Source: Pseudogracilibacillus sp037071985 (GTDB lineage: Bacteria; Bacillota; Bacilli; Bacillales; Amphibacillaceae). From it: DNA of 64,000 nucleotides. This document shows, piece by piece, positions 18,120 through 27,236 of this stretch. The position numbers were made by a program, and so were the translations under genes. The DNA lies in assembly GCF_037071985.1 (NCBI RefSeq), contig NZ_JAXHDF010000002.1:124001-188000 (forward strand), given 5' to 3'. A model generated the notes under the pieces. It saw only the letters and a program-made list of their open reading frames with translations, was not told the origin of the DNA and made no database searches. The first letter of the stretch is position 1; every line of letters begins with the position of its first letter.

Positions 18120-19226
18120 ATGGTTGGAAAAGAAATATTAAATCAAATGTCAGCTTATAAGCAAGGAATGCAAATTTCAGAAGTACAAAAAAAATATGAT
18201 ATTGAAAAAATTGTTAAACTAGCATCAAATGAAAATCCATATGGCTTTTCAAATAAGGTAAAAGAAGAATTAGATATACATTTTAAAGATTACGAGTTTT
18301 ATCCTGATGGTTATTCCTATGAATTACGTACAAAATTAGCGGAAAAGCTCCATATTGAAGAGGATCAGCTTGTATTTGGAAGTGGATCTGATGAGATAAT
18401 TACTTTTATTTGTCGTGCCTTCTTATATCCTGGTACAAATACAGTAATGGCCGGACCAACTTTTCCTCAATATAGGCATCATTCACTTATTGAAGGGGCA
18501 GAAATAAGAGAAATACCGACTTTAAATGGCAGGCATGATCTATTAAGCATGGCAGCTGCTATTAATTCATCTACTAAAGTGGTCTGGCTCTGTTCTCCCG
18601 ATAATCCAACTGGTGAATTAATTTCTAAAGACGATTTTAATTTATTTATGAATAAATGTCCAAATGATGTTATCGTCGTACTAGATGAAGCGTATTATGA
18701 GTTTGTATCTTACGAAGACCGACTATCATTAAACGAGAACTTATTAAAATATCCTAATTTAATTGTACTTAGAACTTTTTCTAAAATTTATGGTTTAGCA
18801 GGATTACGAGTGGGATATGGAGTAGCAAGCGAAGAATTGGCAGAAAAATTGAACATTGTTAGGGGACCGTTCAATACGACTTCTTATTCACAATTTGCTG
18901 CTTTAACTGCGCTTAATGACGATGAATTCATTGAAAAAACTAGAAAATTAAACAATAAAGTAAAACAAGAATTTCAACATTTTTTAGATTCCATTCAATG
19001 GAAATATAATGAATCACACACTAATTTTTTGCTAGTTAAAACACCTGTTGATGCTGATAAAACTGCTTTTTACTTATTAAAAAATGGATTCATCGTACGT
19101 TCTGGAAATTTACTAGGTTATCCAAATACAGTAAGAATAACGATCGGAAATGAAGATGATATGAAAGATTTGCAAATAGTCATTTACAATTTGCACACTG
19201 AAATAAATGATGGGGTAATCAAATGA
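18120..19226 (+). CDS. hisC: Histidinol-phosphate / aromatic aminotransferase
   Basis: A 368-residue class I/II PLP aminotransferase of the HisC branch. 'KLASNENPYG' at the N terminus and 'FSKIYGLAGLRVGYG', holding the PLP lysine, are signatures. In B. subtilis the orthologous gene in this operon serves both histidine synthesis and transamination of phenylpyruvate and 4-hydroxyphenylpyruvate. The location between aroH and tyrA supports the aromatic role. The start ATG directly follows the aroH stop. Confidence 0.95.
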   Translation: MVGKEILNQMSAYKQGMQISEVQKKYDIEKIVKLASNENPYGFSNKVKEELDIHFKDYEFYPDGYSYELRTKLAEKLHIEEDQLVFGSGSDEIITFICRAFLYPGTNTVMAGPTFPQYRHHSLIEGAEIREIPTLNGRHDLLSMAAAINSSTKVVWLCSPDNPTGELISKDDFNLFMNKCPNDVIVVLDEAYYEFVSYEDRLSLNENLLKYPNLIVLRTFSKIYGLAGLRVGYGVASEELAEKLNIVRGPFNTTSYSQFAALTALNDDEFIEKTRKLNNKVKQEFQHFLDSIQWKYNESHTNFLLVKTPVDADKTAFYLLKNGFIVRSGNLLGYPNTVRITIGNEDDMKDLQIVIYNLHTEINDGVIK

Positions 19227-20326
19227 AGCGAAAGATATTAGTAGCAGGACTCGGTTTGATTGGTGGTTCATTAGCGTTAGCGATGAAAAAGTCACCTGAA
19301 AACCACATTTTAGGATTTGATTTACAAAAAGAAACTCTTCAAATTGCACTAGAAGAGCAAATAATTGACGAGAGTTATACTAATTTTGAAGAGGCAGTAA
19401 AGCAAGCGAAAATTGTCATTTTAGCAGCACCCATTTCGGAAACCATTAAACTGATGAAAAAAATGGATACAATTGAGCTAAATCATGACATTATTTTATC
19501 TGATGTTAGTTCCGTCAAAGGCTCAATTTTGCAAGCTGCAAACGAAATGATAAACAATCGAATAACCTTTATTGGTGGGCACCCAATGGCTGGTTCACAT
19601 AAAGCAGGTATTCAAGCTGCAAAAGGACATTTATTTGAAAATGCAATTTATGTTCTGACACCGACTACATCGTGTTCTAATGGTAAAATTGAAGTTTTAA
19701 AAGAAGTATTAAAAGAGACCAAAAGCAATTTCCTTATCTTAAATCCTGAAGAACATGATGAAATGACGAGCGTAATTTCTCATTTTCCCCACCTAATCGC
19801 TTCTTCTCTCGTACATCAAGCAAAAAAGTGGGAGCAAATGCATCAATATTTACCTGAACTTGCCGCAGGGGGATTTAGAGATATTACAAGAATTGCGTCA
19901 AGTAATCCAAAGATGTGGCAAGATATCTTTCAACATAATGGAGAGCAAATGTCGCGATTGTTACAAGATTGGATTAATGAAATGGTCACTTTAAAAGAAT
20001 TCTTAGACAAAAATAACAAAGAAGAAATGATTGTATACTTGGATCAAGCTAAAAAATATCGCGATGGCCTTGGAGAAAAAACGACCAGAGGTGCCTTGCC
20101 TTCATTTTATGATGTTTATGTTGATGTAAAAGACCAACCAGGCGCTATTGCTTCAGTTGTACAACTATTAGCTGATGAGGAAATTAGTATTCGAAACATT
20201 AGAATTTTAGAAATCAGAGATAGTATAAATGGAGCACTTCGCTTAAGCGTAACAAATCAAAAAGATCAACAACGAGCATATAATGTGTTAAAGAACAATA
20301 ACTATGACGTTACGATCGAAGCATAA
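19223..20326 (+). CDS. tyrA: Prephenate dehydrogenase
   Basis: A 367-residue protein making 4-hydroxyphenylpyruvate from prephenate with NAD. 'AGLGLIGGSLALA' at residues 7-19 is the Rossmann loop. 'GGHPMAGSHKAG' and 'HFPHLIASSLV' contain the substrate-binding His/Ser residues. A C-terminal ACT domain at about 298-367 ('DVYVDVKDQPGAIASVVQLL') indicates feedback control by tyrosine. It overlaps hisC by four bases. Confidence 0.96.
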   Translation: MKRKILVAGLGLIGGSLALAMKKSPENHILGFDLQKETLQIALEEQIIDESYTNFEEAVKQAKIVILAAPISETIKLMKKMDTIELNHDIILSDVSSVKGSILQAANEMINNRITFIGGHPMAGSHKAGIQAAKGHLFENAIYVLTPTTSCSNGKIEVLKEVLKETKSNFLILNPEEHDEMTSVISHFPHLIASSLVHQAKKWEQMHQYLPELAAGGFRDITRIASSNPKMWQDIFQHNGEQMSRLLQDWINEMVTLKEFLDKNNKEEMIVYLDQAKKYRDGLGEKTTRGALPSFYDVYVDVKDQPGAIASVVQLLADEEISIRNIRILEIRDSINGALRLSVTNQKDQQRAYNVLKNNNYDVTIEA

Positions 20327-20347
20327 CAAATGAAAGGAATGGATATT

Positions 20348-21646
20348 TTGGCTAATACATCCTTCTTACCTTTAAAAAAACCAATTCAAGGCGAATTGAA
20401 CATACCTGGAGATAAATCAATTTCTCATCGTGCAATCATGTTAGGCTCTCTCGCAAAAGGTAAAACTGTCATTAAAAACTTTTTAGATGGAGAAGATTGT
20501 TTACATACAATCGATATTTTTCGAAAAATGGGAGTATCTATCGAGCAATCAGGTACAGATGTTTTGATTACTAGTAAGGGGGCACACTCCTTACAGGAAC
20601 CTACTGTACCACTTTATTTTGGCAACTCTGGCACTACAGCTCGCTTAATGCTGGGTATTTTATCTGCACTTCCATTCTATTCTGTTATATATGGAGATCC
20701 TTTTTTAACTATTCGACCGATGAATAGGGTTGTCAACCCTTTACGAGAGATGGGTGCAAAAATAGATGGAAGAGAAAATGGGGAATACTTGCCACTTTCA
20801 ATTCGAGGAACAAGTTTAAAGGGAATCCGTTATGAACTCCCAGTGAAAAGTGCTCAAGTAAAATCTGCTATCTTATTAGCAGGTATATTTACAGATGGTG
20901 AAACTACGATTATTGAAAAAGCAAAAACTAGAGACCATACCGAAAATATGTTGCGTGCTTTTGGAGCTGATATTAGCATTGAAGGATTAACCGTCAAAGT
21001 AACGAATAAGAACGAATTATCACCAGTAAATATTACCGTACCAGGAGATATTTCTTCCGCTGCATTTTTCTTAGTAGCAGGAGCAATCGTGCCAAATAGT
21101 CGTTTAACACTTAAAAATGTTGGACTTAATAAAACAAGATCTGGAATAATCGATGTCTTGGAAAGCATGGGAGCAAATATTGCTATTTCAAATAAGAAGG
21201 AGATCGGTGGAGAATTATTGGGAGATATAACAATAACTTACAATCAATTAAATGGTACGATTATTGAAAAAAACTTAATACCTAGACTAATTGATGAAAT
21301 TCCAGTTATTGCTTTGCTTGCTACTCAGGCAGAGGGGACTACAATAATAAAAGACGCTGAAGAATTAAGAGTGAAAGAAACAGATCGAATTAAAGCGGTA
21401 ATGGACGTCTTACGGACTTTAGGTGCAAACATAGAGGAAAAACCTGATGGATTGATTATCCATGGAAAAACACCACTTAAAGGCGGTAAAATAAAAAGTT
21501 ATAGTGATCACCGTATTGCTATGATGGGTGTGATTGCTTCATTAATATCAGAAAATAATGTCATATTAGATGAAACAGCTTCAATTGGAATTTCATACCC
21601 TAACTTTTTCCAAGATTTGAATCGTATAAAAAGAGAAAAAAAGTAG
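20348..21646 (+). CDS. aroE: EPSP synthase (3-phosphoshikimate 1-carboxyvinyltransferase)
   Basis: About 432 residues. It joins phosphoenolpyruvate to shikimate 3-phosphate. 'IPGDKSISHRAIMLGSLAKG' and 'GNSGTTARLMLG' are the EPSP synthase signatures; 'RPMNRV' and 'LRVKETDRI' are also conserved. It lacks the Gly-Ala change typical of class II enzymes in the 'NSGTTARL' loop. TTG at 20348 with AAAGGA nine bases upstream gives the family-like N terminus; ATG at 20330 and 20339 are alternatives. The symbol follows B. subtilis (aroA elsewhere). Confidence 0.95.
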   Translation: MANTSFLPLKKPIQGELNIPGDKSISHRAIMLGSLAKGKTVIKNFLDGEDCLHTIDIFRKMGVSIEQSGTDVLITSKGAHSLQEPTVPLYFGNSGTTARLMLGILSALPFYSVIYGDPFLTIRPMNRVVNPLREMGAKIDGRENGEYLPLSIRGTSLKGIRYELPVKSAQVKSAILLAGIFTDGETTIIEKAKTRDHTENMLRAFGADISIEGLTVKVTNKNELSPVNITVPGDISSAAFFLVAGAIVPNSRLTLKNVGLNKTRSGIIDVLESMGANIAISNKKEIGGELLGDITITYNQLNGTIIEKNLIPRLIDEIPVIALLATQAEGTTIIKDAEELRVKETDRIKAVMDVLRTLGANIEEKPDGLIIHGKTPLKGGKIKSYSDHRIAMMGVIASLISENNVILDETASIGISYPNFFQDLNRIKREKK

Positions 21647-21673
21647 AATCTGCATATGTAGATTCTCTTTTTC
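21645..21673 (+). terminator. Terminator closing the aromatic operon
   Basis: AGAATCT/AGATTCT plus an inner CAT/ATG pairing make a hairpin that starts in the aroE stop codon and is followed by a T-rich run. Confidence 0.75.
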
Positions 21674-21753
21674 ATTATTTAAAAGCTTTTCTTTTACGTG
21701 AGGGTAATCTTGTCTTATGATGATAATGAAGTAGTAAAAGGATGTGAATAAAC

Positions 21754-23016
21754 ATGGATGAATTAGATTATGCTATTCAACTAATGAATAATGGAAATGT
21801 TGATGAAGCACGTGATACGTTGAAACGCTTTGTTCTAGATGCAACAGACGAAGAAAAATTTATAGTGTCCGAATTGTATTATGATTGGGGTTTCATTGAA
21901 GATGCTGTTGTCCTTTTGAAGAAATTATTAGATATATACCCTCAAGAAGGGCAGCTCATTACTAAGTTATCTGAGATGTATATTGATTTAGAAAAAGATG
22001 AATCCGCCATTGATTTGTTAAATGGTATTAATGAAGATGACTCTTATTACTTACAATCCTTACTCCATTTGGCAGACCTATATCAAACCCAAGGACTGTT
22101 TGAAGTATCTGAGCAAAAGTTACTTGAAGCAAAACAGTTGGCACCTGATGAAATAGTAATTGATTTTGCTTTAGGAGAATTGTTATTTTCCATCGGTCAA
22201 TACAATAGAGCAATCCCATTTTATGAAAAAGTAATTGTAAAAGAAGAAGAAATAAATAATGTCTCCATTAATGAAAGATTAGCTGAATCTCATGCGCTTC
22301 TAGGGCATTATCAAACTGCTTTAACCTACTATGAAAAAATAGACAATAAAGATCCAGATACATTATTTAAATATGGATTTACAGCATTCCGAGAAGGTAG
22401 AAACGATATTGCTATTAACATCTGGAAACAATTAATTGAAAAAGATCCGAATTATCATACGGTATATACTGAACTTGCTACAGCTTTAAAAGATGAAGGA
22501 TTGATGGAAGATGCATATTCGATTATCCAACAAGGCCTTATGTACGATGAATTTAATAAAGAATTATATTTCTTAGCGGCACAAATAGCTCTCTCATTAC
22601 AAAAGCAAGAAGAAAGTATTGATTTCTTAAAAGAAGCTATTTTATTAGATAGCGACTATCGTGAAGCGGTCTTATTATTAATTAGGCTGTATAAAGAAGA
22701 TGGACAATACGCTAATATTATAGATTTAGTTCATGATATACAGAAGATGGGGGCAAGTGATCCTTTATATGACTGGGAATTAGCTAGAGCATTTAAAGAG
22801 GAAGAAGAATTTTCAAAAGCACTAAATGCATACGAAGAAGCATATATCCCATTATCATATGATAAAGATTTCCTAAAGGAATATGGTTACTTTTTAGTTG
22901 AAGAAGGAATGCAAAGGGAAGCAATAAATACTTTGGATCAATACATTGCTCTTGACCCTATGGATGAGGAAACAATTTCATTTGTAGAACGATTAAAATT
23001 TTCAATAAATGACTAA
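21754..23016 (+). CDS. ypiA: YpiA-type tetratricopeptide-repeat protein
   Basis: A 420-residue acidic protein made almost entirely of TPR helices; units such as 'SQYNRAIPFYEKVI'-like and 'GHYQTALTYYEKI' recur at about 34-residue spacing. The length equals that of B. subtilis YpiA, and the place between aroE and ypiB/reoY is the same. In Listeria and Bacillus, neighbouring ReoY works in ClpCP control of MurA; a role for YpiA is not established. No signal peptide, so it should be cytoplasmic. Confidence 0.85.
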   Translation: MDELDYAIQLMNNGNVDEARDTLKRFVLDATDEEKFIVSELYYDWGFIEDAVVLLKKLLDIYPQEGQLITKLSEMYIDLEKDESAIDLLNGINEDDSYYLQSLLHLADLYQTQGLFEVSEQKLLEAKQLAPDEIVIDFALGELLFSIGQYNRAIPFYEKVIVKEEEINNVSINERLAESHALLGHYQTALTYYEKIDNKDPDTLFKYGFTAFREGRNDIAINIWKQLIEKDPNYHTVYTELATALKDEGLMEDAYSIIQQGLMYDEFNKELYFLAAQIALSLQKQEESIDFLKEAILLDSDYREAVLLLIRLYKEDGQYANIIDLVHDIQKMGASDPLYDWELARAFKEEEEFSKALNAYEEAYIPLSYDKDFLKEYGYFLVEEGMQREAINTLDQYIALDPMDEETISFVERLKFSIND

Positions 23017-23060
23017 AATATGGTACGATTATCAGGTAGAAAGGAGTTGAACATGATCTA

Positions 23061-23597
23061 ATGCAATTACCTATTTCGATCCAAGCGAAGAAGTATTTTC
23101 TAAAATGGTTTATCAGATATTTTGATATACACTCGGATGACATTAACTGGTTTTTAGAAGATTTGCTAGAGGATGAACAAGCATTATTAAATATTCATTT
23201 TGTTAGAAATATTGAACATTGTCCAAAAGGAGTAATCATTTCAACTCAAGAATCAAACAATACCTCATTTACGTTTTTTAAAGGAGCGATTCAAACAGAA
23301 GACGTATATACTGCTTATCATGAATTACATCTATACTATGAAGAAGCTTTTTATGTACAAATCAATTTTCCTGAATGTGAGTCGCACCCATTATATAAAT
23401 GCGTATTAGAAGAAGAAAAAATTCAAACAGAAAAAGATAGTCAATATGCAAACGATCTTCTTCAATTCTTATTGGTAAAAGGTAAAAAACAATATTTTGA
23501 AGAAAAAATTGATGAGGCATTACAGAAGGGTGACAAACAAAGTTTTTTCTATTACTCAACTAAATTAAAGGCACTTTTAAATGACAGCATAAAATGA
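23061..23597 (+). CDS. reoY: ReoY (YpiB), MurA-degradation factor
   Basis: A 178-residue protein of the UPF0302 family (B. subtilis YpiB about 179). Conserved features are 'KKYFLKWFIRYF', 'HFVRNIEHCPKGVIIST' and the C-terminal 'IDEALQKGDKQSFF'. In Listeria ReoY helps ClpCP degrade the peptidoglycan enzyme MurA; the role here is inferred. The ATG at 23061 lies 15 bases from AAGGAG. A two-codon ORF (ATG ATC TAA) at 23053-23061 sits at the normal distance and overlaps the reoY start as TAATG. Confidence 0.85.
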   Translation: MQLPISIQAKKYFLKWFIRYFDIHSDDINWFLEDLLEDEQALLNIHFVRNIEHCPKGVIISTQESNNTSFTFFKGAIQTEDVYTAYHELHLYYEEAFYVQINFPECESHPLYKCVLEEEKIQTEKDSQYANDLLQFLLVKGKKQYFEEKIDEALQKGDKQSFFYYSTKLKALLNDSIK

Positions 23598-23612
23598 GAA
23601 AGGAAAATAAAA

Positions 23613-24071
23613 TTGAAATGGATTACTGATGATTTAAAAAAATATGTACAAGCTAAAGAATATATTGATACGCTAATCATTCCTTTAGAAACATTTCATA
23701 TGTCTCAAGAAGCGAGTTTTGAGAAAGATGCATTTCAAAAAGAAGTATTATCGATTTATACAAATGAAATAGAAAAAGAGTTAAGTGGAAGGGTTCTTTT
23801 ATCACCTACGTATTCGTACTTAAAAAAAGCTAATTTAGAACAAGAAGCGGAACGATTAAACCAATGGATTAATGATATAAAAGAACAACCATTCACTTTG
23901 ATCTTTGCCATCACCTTAGATAATCAATGGAAAAAGATCGAGAAAAATTTAGATTGTGAATTGCTTTGGTTACCGGCTATGAAGCCAAGTAATATAAAAT
24001 CTGAAGAAGCGGTTAAACTCATTCGGAGCCAAGTCGAACAAATTAGTGAATTGATTCGTTCTTATTGGTAA
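23613..24071 (+). CDS. ypiF: YpiF-like protein (DUF2487)
   Basis: A 152-residue soluble protein beginning 'MKWITDDLKKYVQAKEYIDT', which resembles the start of B. subtilis YpiF, and lying in the same place before qcrA. The start is TTG at 23613 with AAAGGA upstream, 15 bases after reoY. No catalytic motif is visible. Function unknown; the reoY-ypiF pairing suggests cotranscription. Confidence 0.8.
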   Translation: MKWITDDLKKYVQAKEYIDTLIIPLETFHMSQEASFEKDAFQKEVLSIYTNEIEKELSGRVLLSPTYSYLKKANLEQEAERLNQWINDIKEQPFTLIFAITLDNQWKKIEKNLDCELLWLPAMKPSNIKSEEAVKLIRSQVEQISELIRSYW

Positions 24072-24105
24072 ATTATACTATATAACACTAAACAAAGAAC
24101 GAATT

Positions 24106-24118
24106 ACAAATTATTTGT
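24106..24118. promoter_or_regulatory. Small palindrome upstream of the qcr promoter
   Basis: ACAAATTATTTGT is a perfect 13-base palindrome ending 19 bases before the qcrA -35 box. It may be an operator, but AT-rich DNA makes chance occurrence quite possible. Confidence 0.25.
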
Positions 24119-24136
24119 TACATTTTGTATTAATAA

Positions 24137-24165
24137 TTGACCGACTCTAAACTTTAAGCTATTAT
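24137..24165 (+). promoter_or_regulatory. Sigma-A promoter of the qcrABC operon
   Basis: TTGACC and TATTAT are exactly 17 bases apart. The predicted leader is about 60 bases before the qcrA ATG. Confidence 0.7.
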
Positions 24166-24230
24166 TGAATTGTCCTAGTAATAAAATTTTAAAATCTGTC
24201 CGTGAAAAACGAGTAAGAGGGGGGAAAACC

Positions 24231-24746
24231 ATGAGTGACAAAAAGCAACAAGTATCCCGTAGACAATTTCTAAACTATTCTTTAACTGGTTTAGGTGGCT
24301 TTATGGCTGCAGGTATGCTTGTACCTATGTTACGATTTGCTGTTGATCCAGTTCTTCAAAGTGCAGGAGAAAAAGGAGATTTAGCAAATGTTAAACTATC
24401 TGTAGATGATATTACGGATACACCACAACGAGTTGACTGGGAAGTTGAACAAGTTGATGGCTGGTATCGGTCTAACATTAATCGTACAGCATGGGTATTC
24501 AAAGATGAAAATGGTGATATTCAAGCATTTTCCCCAGTATGTAAACACCTAGGCTGTTTCGTTTCTTGGGAAGGCAGTGAAGATTATCCAAATGAATTTT
24601 TCTGTCCATGTCATGATGGTCGCTATTATAAAGACGGTACAAATGTTCCGCATACGCCACCATTAGCACCACTAGATGTATATGAACAAAAAGTTGAAAA
24701 TGGAATGTTGTTCCTTGGCGATCCAATACCAAGAAAGGAGGCATAA
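24231..24746 (+). CDS. qcrA: Menaquinol:cytochrome c reductase Rieske iron-sulfur subunit
   Basis: A 171-residue protein with an N-terminal membrane anchor (about residues 13-32) preceded by 'SRRQFLN', a twin-arginine export motif. The [2Fe-2S] ligands are in 'CKHLGC' and 'CPCHDG'. It transfers electrons from menaquinol to cytochrome c in the bc-type complex. The longer frame from 24165 begins inside the promoter; the AGAGGGGGG site fixes the ATG at 24231. tatA/tatC at 58.5 kb could export it. Confidence 0.97.
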   Translation: MSDKKQQVSRRQFLNYSLTGLGGFMAAGMLVPMLRFAVDPVLQSAGEKGDLANVKLSVDDITDTPQRVDWEVEQVDGWYRSNINRTAWVFKDENGDIQAFSPVCKHLGCFVSWEGSEDYPNEFFCPCHDGRYYKDGTNVPHTPPLAPLDVYEQKVENGMLFLGDPIPRKEA

Positions 24747-24752
24747 TAAGGT

Positions 24753-25427
24753 ATGATTCAAAAATTATATGATTGGATTGACGAACGAATTGATGTTGCG
24801 CCAATTTGGCGTGATATTGCTGATCATGAAGTACCTGAACATGTTAACCCAGCATACCACTTCTCTGCGTTTGTATATTGTTTCGGTGGTCTAACATTCT
24901 TCGTTGTAGTCATTCAGGTTCTCTCAGGTATGTTTTTAACAATGTATTATGTACCTGATATTGAAAATGCATGGAAATCAGTATATTATTTGCAGAGTCA
25001 AGTTGCACATGGACAAATTGTTCGTGGGATGCACCACTGGGGTGCGAGTGTAATTATTGTCATGTTACTATTACATACAATGCGTGTATTTTTCCAAGGA
25101 GCATACAAAAAGCCACGTGAGTTAAACTGGATGGTAGGAGTATTAATCTTCTTTGTTATGCTTGGACTTGGATTTACAGGTTACTTATTACCGTGGGATA
25201 ACAAAGCATATTTTGCTACTCAGGTAGGTCTTGAAATTGCTGAACAAGTACCGTTTATTGGTTCAGAACTAAAAACGTTGTTAGCAGGTGACCCGACAAT
25301 TGTAGGAGCACAGACGTTAACGAGGTTCTTTGCAATTCACGTATTCTTCTTACCTGGCGCATTATTTGCGTTACTTGCAGTACACTTTATCTTAATACGT
25401 AGACAAGGTATTGCTGGACCACTATAA
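24753..25427 (+). CDS. qcrB: Menaquinol:cytochrome c reductase cytochrome b subunit
   Basis: A 224-residue b6-type cytochrome b with four membrane helices. Paired heme-ligand histidines are visible in 'MHHWGASVIIVMLLLHTMRV' (helix B) and 'FFAIHVFFLPGALFALLAVHF' (helix D). 'GYLLPWDNKAYFATQVG' is the Qo-site region. It is the b6f-like N-terminal half of a mitochondrial cytochrome b; the remainder is in qcrC. AAGGAGG, inside the end of qcrA, is the ribosome site. Confidence 0.97.
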   Translation: MIQKLYDWIDERIDVAPIWRDIADHEVPEHVNPAYHFSAFVYCFGGLTFFVVVIQVLSGMFLTMYYVPDIENAWKSVYYLQSQVAHGQIVRGMHHWGASVIIVMLLLHTMRVFFQGAYKKPRELNWMVGVLIFFVMLGLGFTGYLLPWDNKAYFATQVGLEIAEQVPFIGSELKTLLAGDPTIVGAQTLTRFFAIHVFFLPGALFALLAVHFILIRRQGIAGPL

Positions 25428-25441
25428 AAGGAGGGAAAGCT

Positions 25442-26224
25442 GTGAAGAAAGGTAAAGGGATGCGTTTTGTCGGTGACTCTCGAATTTCCGCTGATAAAAC
25501 GTCAACAGTACCTAAAGATTATTCAGAATATCCTGGTCGGACGGAAGCATTTTGGCCTAACTTCTTACTAAAAGAGTGGCTCGTTGGGTCCGTGTTTTTG
25601 ATTGGATTCCTTTGTGCAACAATTGCTGCACCACCTCCATTAGAAGGGGTTGCTGATCCAACAAACGCTAGTTATATTCCGCTACCCGATTGGTATTTCT
25701 TATTCTTATATGAATTATTAAAATACGACTTTGCGAGTGGACCATATACTTTATTTGGTATACTCATTTTACCTGGATTAGCTTTCGGCGGGCTTCTACT
25801 CGCTCCATTCCTTGATAATGGACCAGGTAGAAGACCACCAAAACGACCAATTGCAGTTGCAATGATGATTCTTGGTTTAGCTTCTGTCATGTGGCTAACA
25901 TACGAATCAGCATCTGTAGTTGATTGGGAGAAAAAAGCAGCTGATAACAAACCGATCCATCCAGATGAAATGGCTGAGATTGATGTAGAACATCCTGGGT
26001 ATGCTGTTTATGAAAATAGTTGCTTAGGATGTCATGGTGACTCATTAGAAGGAGGAGCCTCTGGACCATCATTAATAGGAATTGAAGAAGGTCCGGATGA
26101 AATTGCTACAATCGCTGTAGAAGGAATTGGAGACATGCCACCAGGAATGTTCTCTGGCACAGATGAAGAATTAGAACAGTTAGTTGATTTTATAATCTCT
26201 GTAAATGAAGATGCAGAAGAATAA
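25442..26224 (+). CDS. qcrC: Reductase subunit IV fused to cytochrome c (QcrC)
   Basis: A 260-residue protein. The N-terminal part has three membrane helices and the 'PLPDWYFLFLYELLKY' motif containing the PEWY-like Qo element in its PDWY variant. The C-terminal cytochrome c domain has C194-x-x-C197-H198 ('CLGCH') and a likely Met ligand in 'GDMPPGMF'. This fusion is typical of Bacillus. The GTG start has AAAGGAGGG. Heme attachment probably depends on ccdA/ccdC, near 60 kb. Confidence 0.97.
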   Translation: MKKGKGMRFVGDSRISADKTSTVPKDYSEYPGRTEAFWPNFLLKEWLVGSVFLIGFLCATIAAPPPLEGVADPTNASYIPLPDWYFLFLYELLKYDFASGPYTLFGILILPGLAFGGLLLAPFLDNGPGRRPPKRPIAVAMMILGLASVMWLTYESASVVDWEKKAADNKPIHPDEMAEIDVEHPGYAVYENSCLGCHGDSLEGGASGPSLIGIEEGPDEIATIAVEGIGDMPPGMFSGTDEELEQLVDFIISVNEDAEE

Positions 26225-26234
26225 TGAATTAGTT

Positions 26235-26273
26235 AAGCACCTTTGCCGTAATCAAATGGCAAAGGTGCTTTTC
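26235..26273 (+). terminator. Terminator of qcrABC
   Basis: A perfect 13-bp stem AAGCACCTTTGCC / GGCAAAGGTGCTT with a ten-base loop and a T-rich tail. Confidence 0.93.
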
Positions 26274-26318
26274 TATCCATATCGAATGATGAGCCTATTT
26301 TGAAAGAAGGTGAGATTT

Positions 26319-26903
26319 TTGAATATTAAATATTTACTTGTATATAAACCATTTTTAATTTTATTATTTATTATCAATTTATTTGGAACTATTTATGGTT
26401 ATATTTGGTATGAGAGTCAATTAAAAATAACCCCACTAATTTTTATCCCATTTGTACCTGACAGTCCAACGGCGAGTTTATTTTTCACTATTTTTCTCTT
26501 GTTTTTTATATTCAATAAAAACGTTCCTTATATAGAAGCTTTAGCAATTACATCTCTATTTAAGTACGGAATATGGGCTGTTGTCATGAATATATTTACA
26601 TTGATCATAAATGGTTCACTTGAATGGCAAGGGTATATGTTAATTGCTTCTCATGGAGCAATGGCTATACAAGGATTACTTTACGTACCGTATTATAAAA
26701 TTAAACTAAAGCATTTAACCGTCGCAGGATTAGTTTTATTACATAATGATATTATTGACTATGTGTTTGGAATGATGCCTATTTATGATAAGTTGACTAT
26801 TTACATGAATGAAATAGGATATTTTACTTTTTGGTTATCTGTGTTCACTATTTTGATTACATATCAATTAACTATAAATCAAAAAAAAGAATTTAATTTT
26901 TGA
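26319..26903 (+). CDS. ypjA: YpjA-like membrane protein (DUF1405)
   Basis: A 194-residue protein with about six membrane segments. 'LFGTIYGYIWY' near the N terminus and 'FVPDSPTASLFFT' are typical of the DUF1405 family. The gene follows qcrC as in B. subtilis. The TTG at 26319 has AAGGTGAG at good spacing, whereas the GTG at 26310 lies within the ribosome site. Function unknown. Confidence 0.82.
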   Translation: MNIKYLLVYKPFLILLFIINLFGTIYGYIWYESQLKITPLIFIPFVPDSPTASLFFTIFLLFFIFNKNVPYIEALAITSLFKYGIWAVVMNIFTLIINGSLEWQGYMLIASHGAMAIQGLLYVPYYKIKLKHLTVAGLVLLHNDIIDYVFGMMPIYDKLTIYMNEIGYFTFWLSVFTILITYQLTINQKKEFNF

Positions 26904-26969
26904 GTACGATTTTACATATATTAAAATTACCTCACATATATTTAATGATAGCATTAAGTTCAAAGTGGG

Positions 26970-27236
26970 GTGATCTCTATTTCTTTCTTTAATAATAAAT
27001 TCGTCCTATTTATATGTTCTCTTCTCATAGGGGTCATTATTATATTATTTAGTCTAATCCAACTAAATGAAACGTATGCACGTGGCAATCAAGTTAATGA
27101 AGTACACGTATCTACAATCGTTCCTTTTTATTGGATGATTATGCTAATTGGTGGCCTCATAATGATTACATTATCTTATGTAAGTTGGAGAAAATATAGA
27201 GCATATGAAAAAAACAAAAAAAAGAGGTCCAAATAA
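26970..27236 (+). CDS. Short two-helix membrane protein in the ypjB position, possibly a reduced YpjB
   Basis: An 88-residue protein with an N-terminal hydrophobic segment (about 10-31), a short external stretch ('NETYARGNQVNEVHVS') and a second segment (about 50-70) followed by a basic tail ('RAYEKNKKKRSK'). In B. subtilis ypjB, about 264 residues, occupies this slot and ends in a similar membrane segment; this looks like only its two ends, but homology is inference. The GTG start at 26970 is part of a strong GGGGTGAT ribosome site, so an ATT at 26979 may be the true start. Confidence 0.5.
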   Translation: MISISFFNNKFVLFICSLLIGVIIILFSLIQLNETYARGNQVNEVHVSTIVPFYWMIMLIGGLIMITLSYVSWRKYRAYEKNKKKRSK

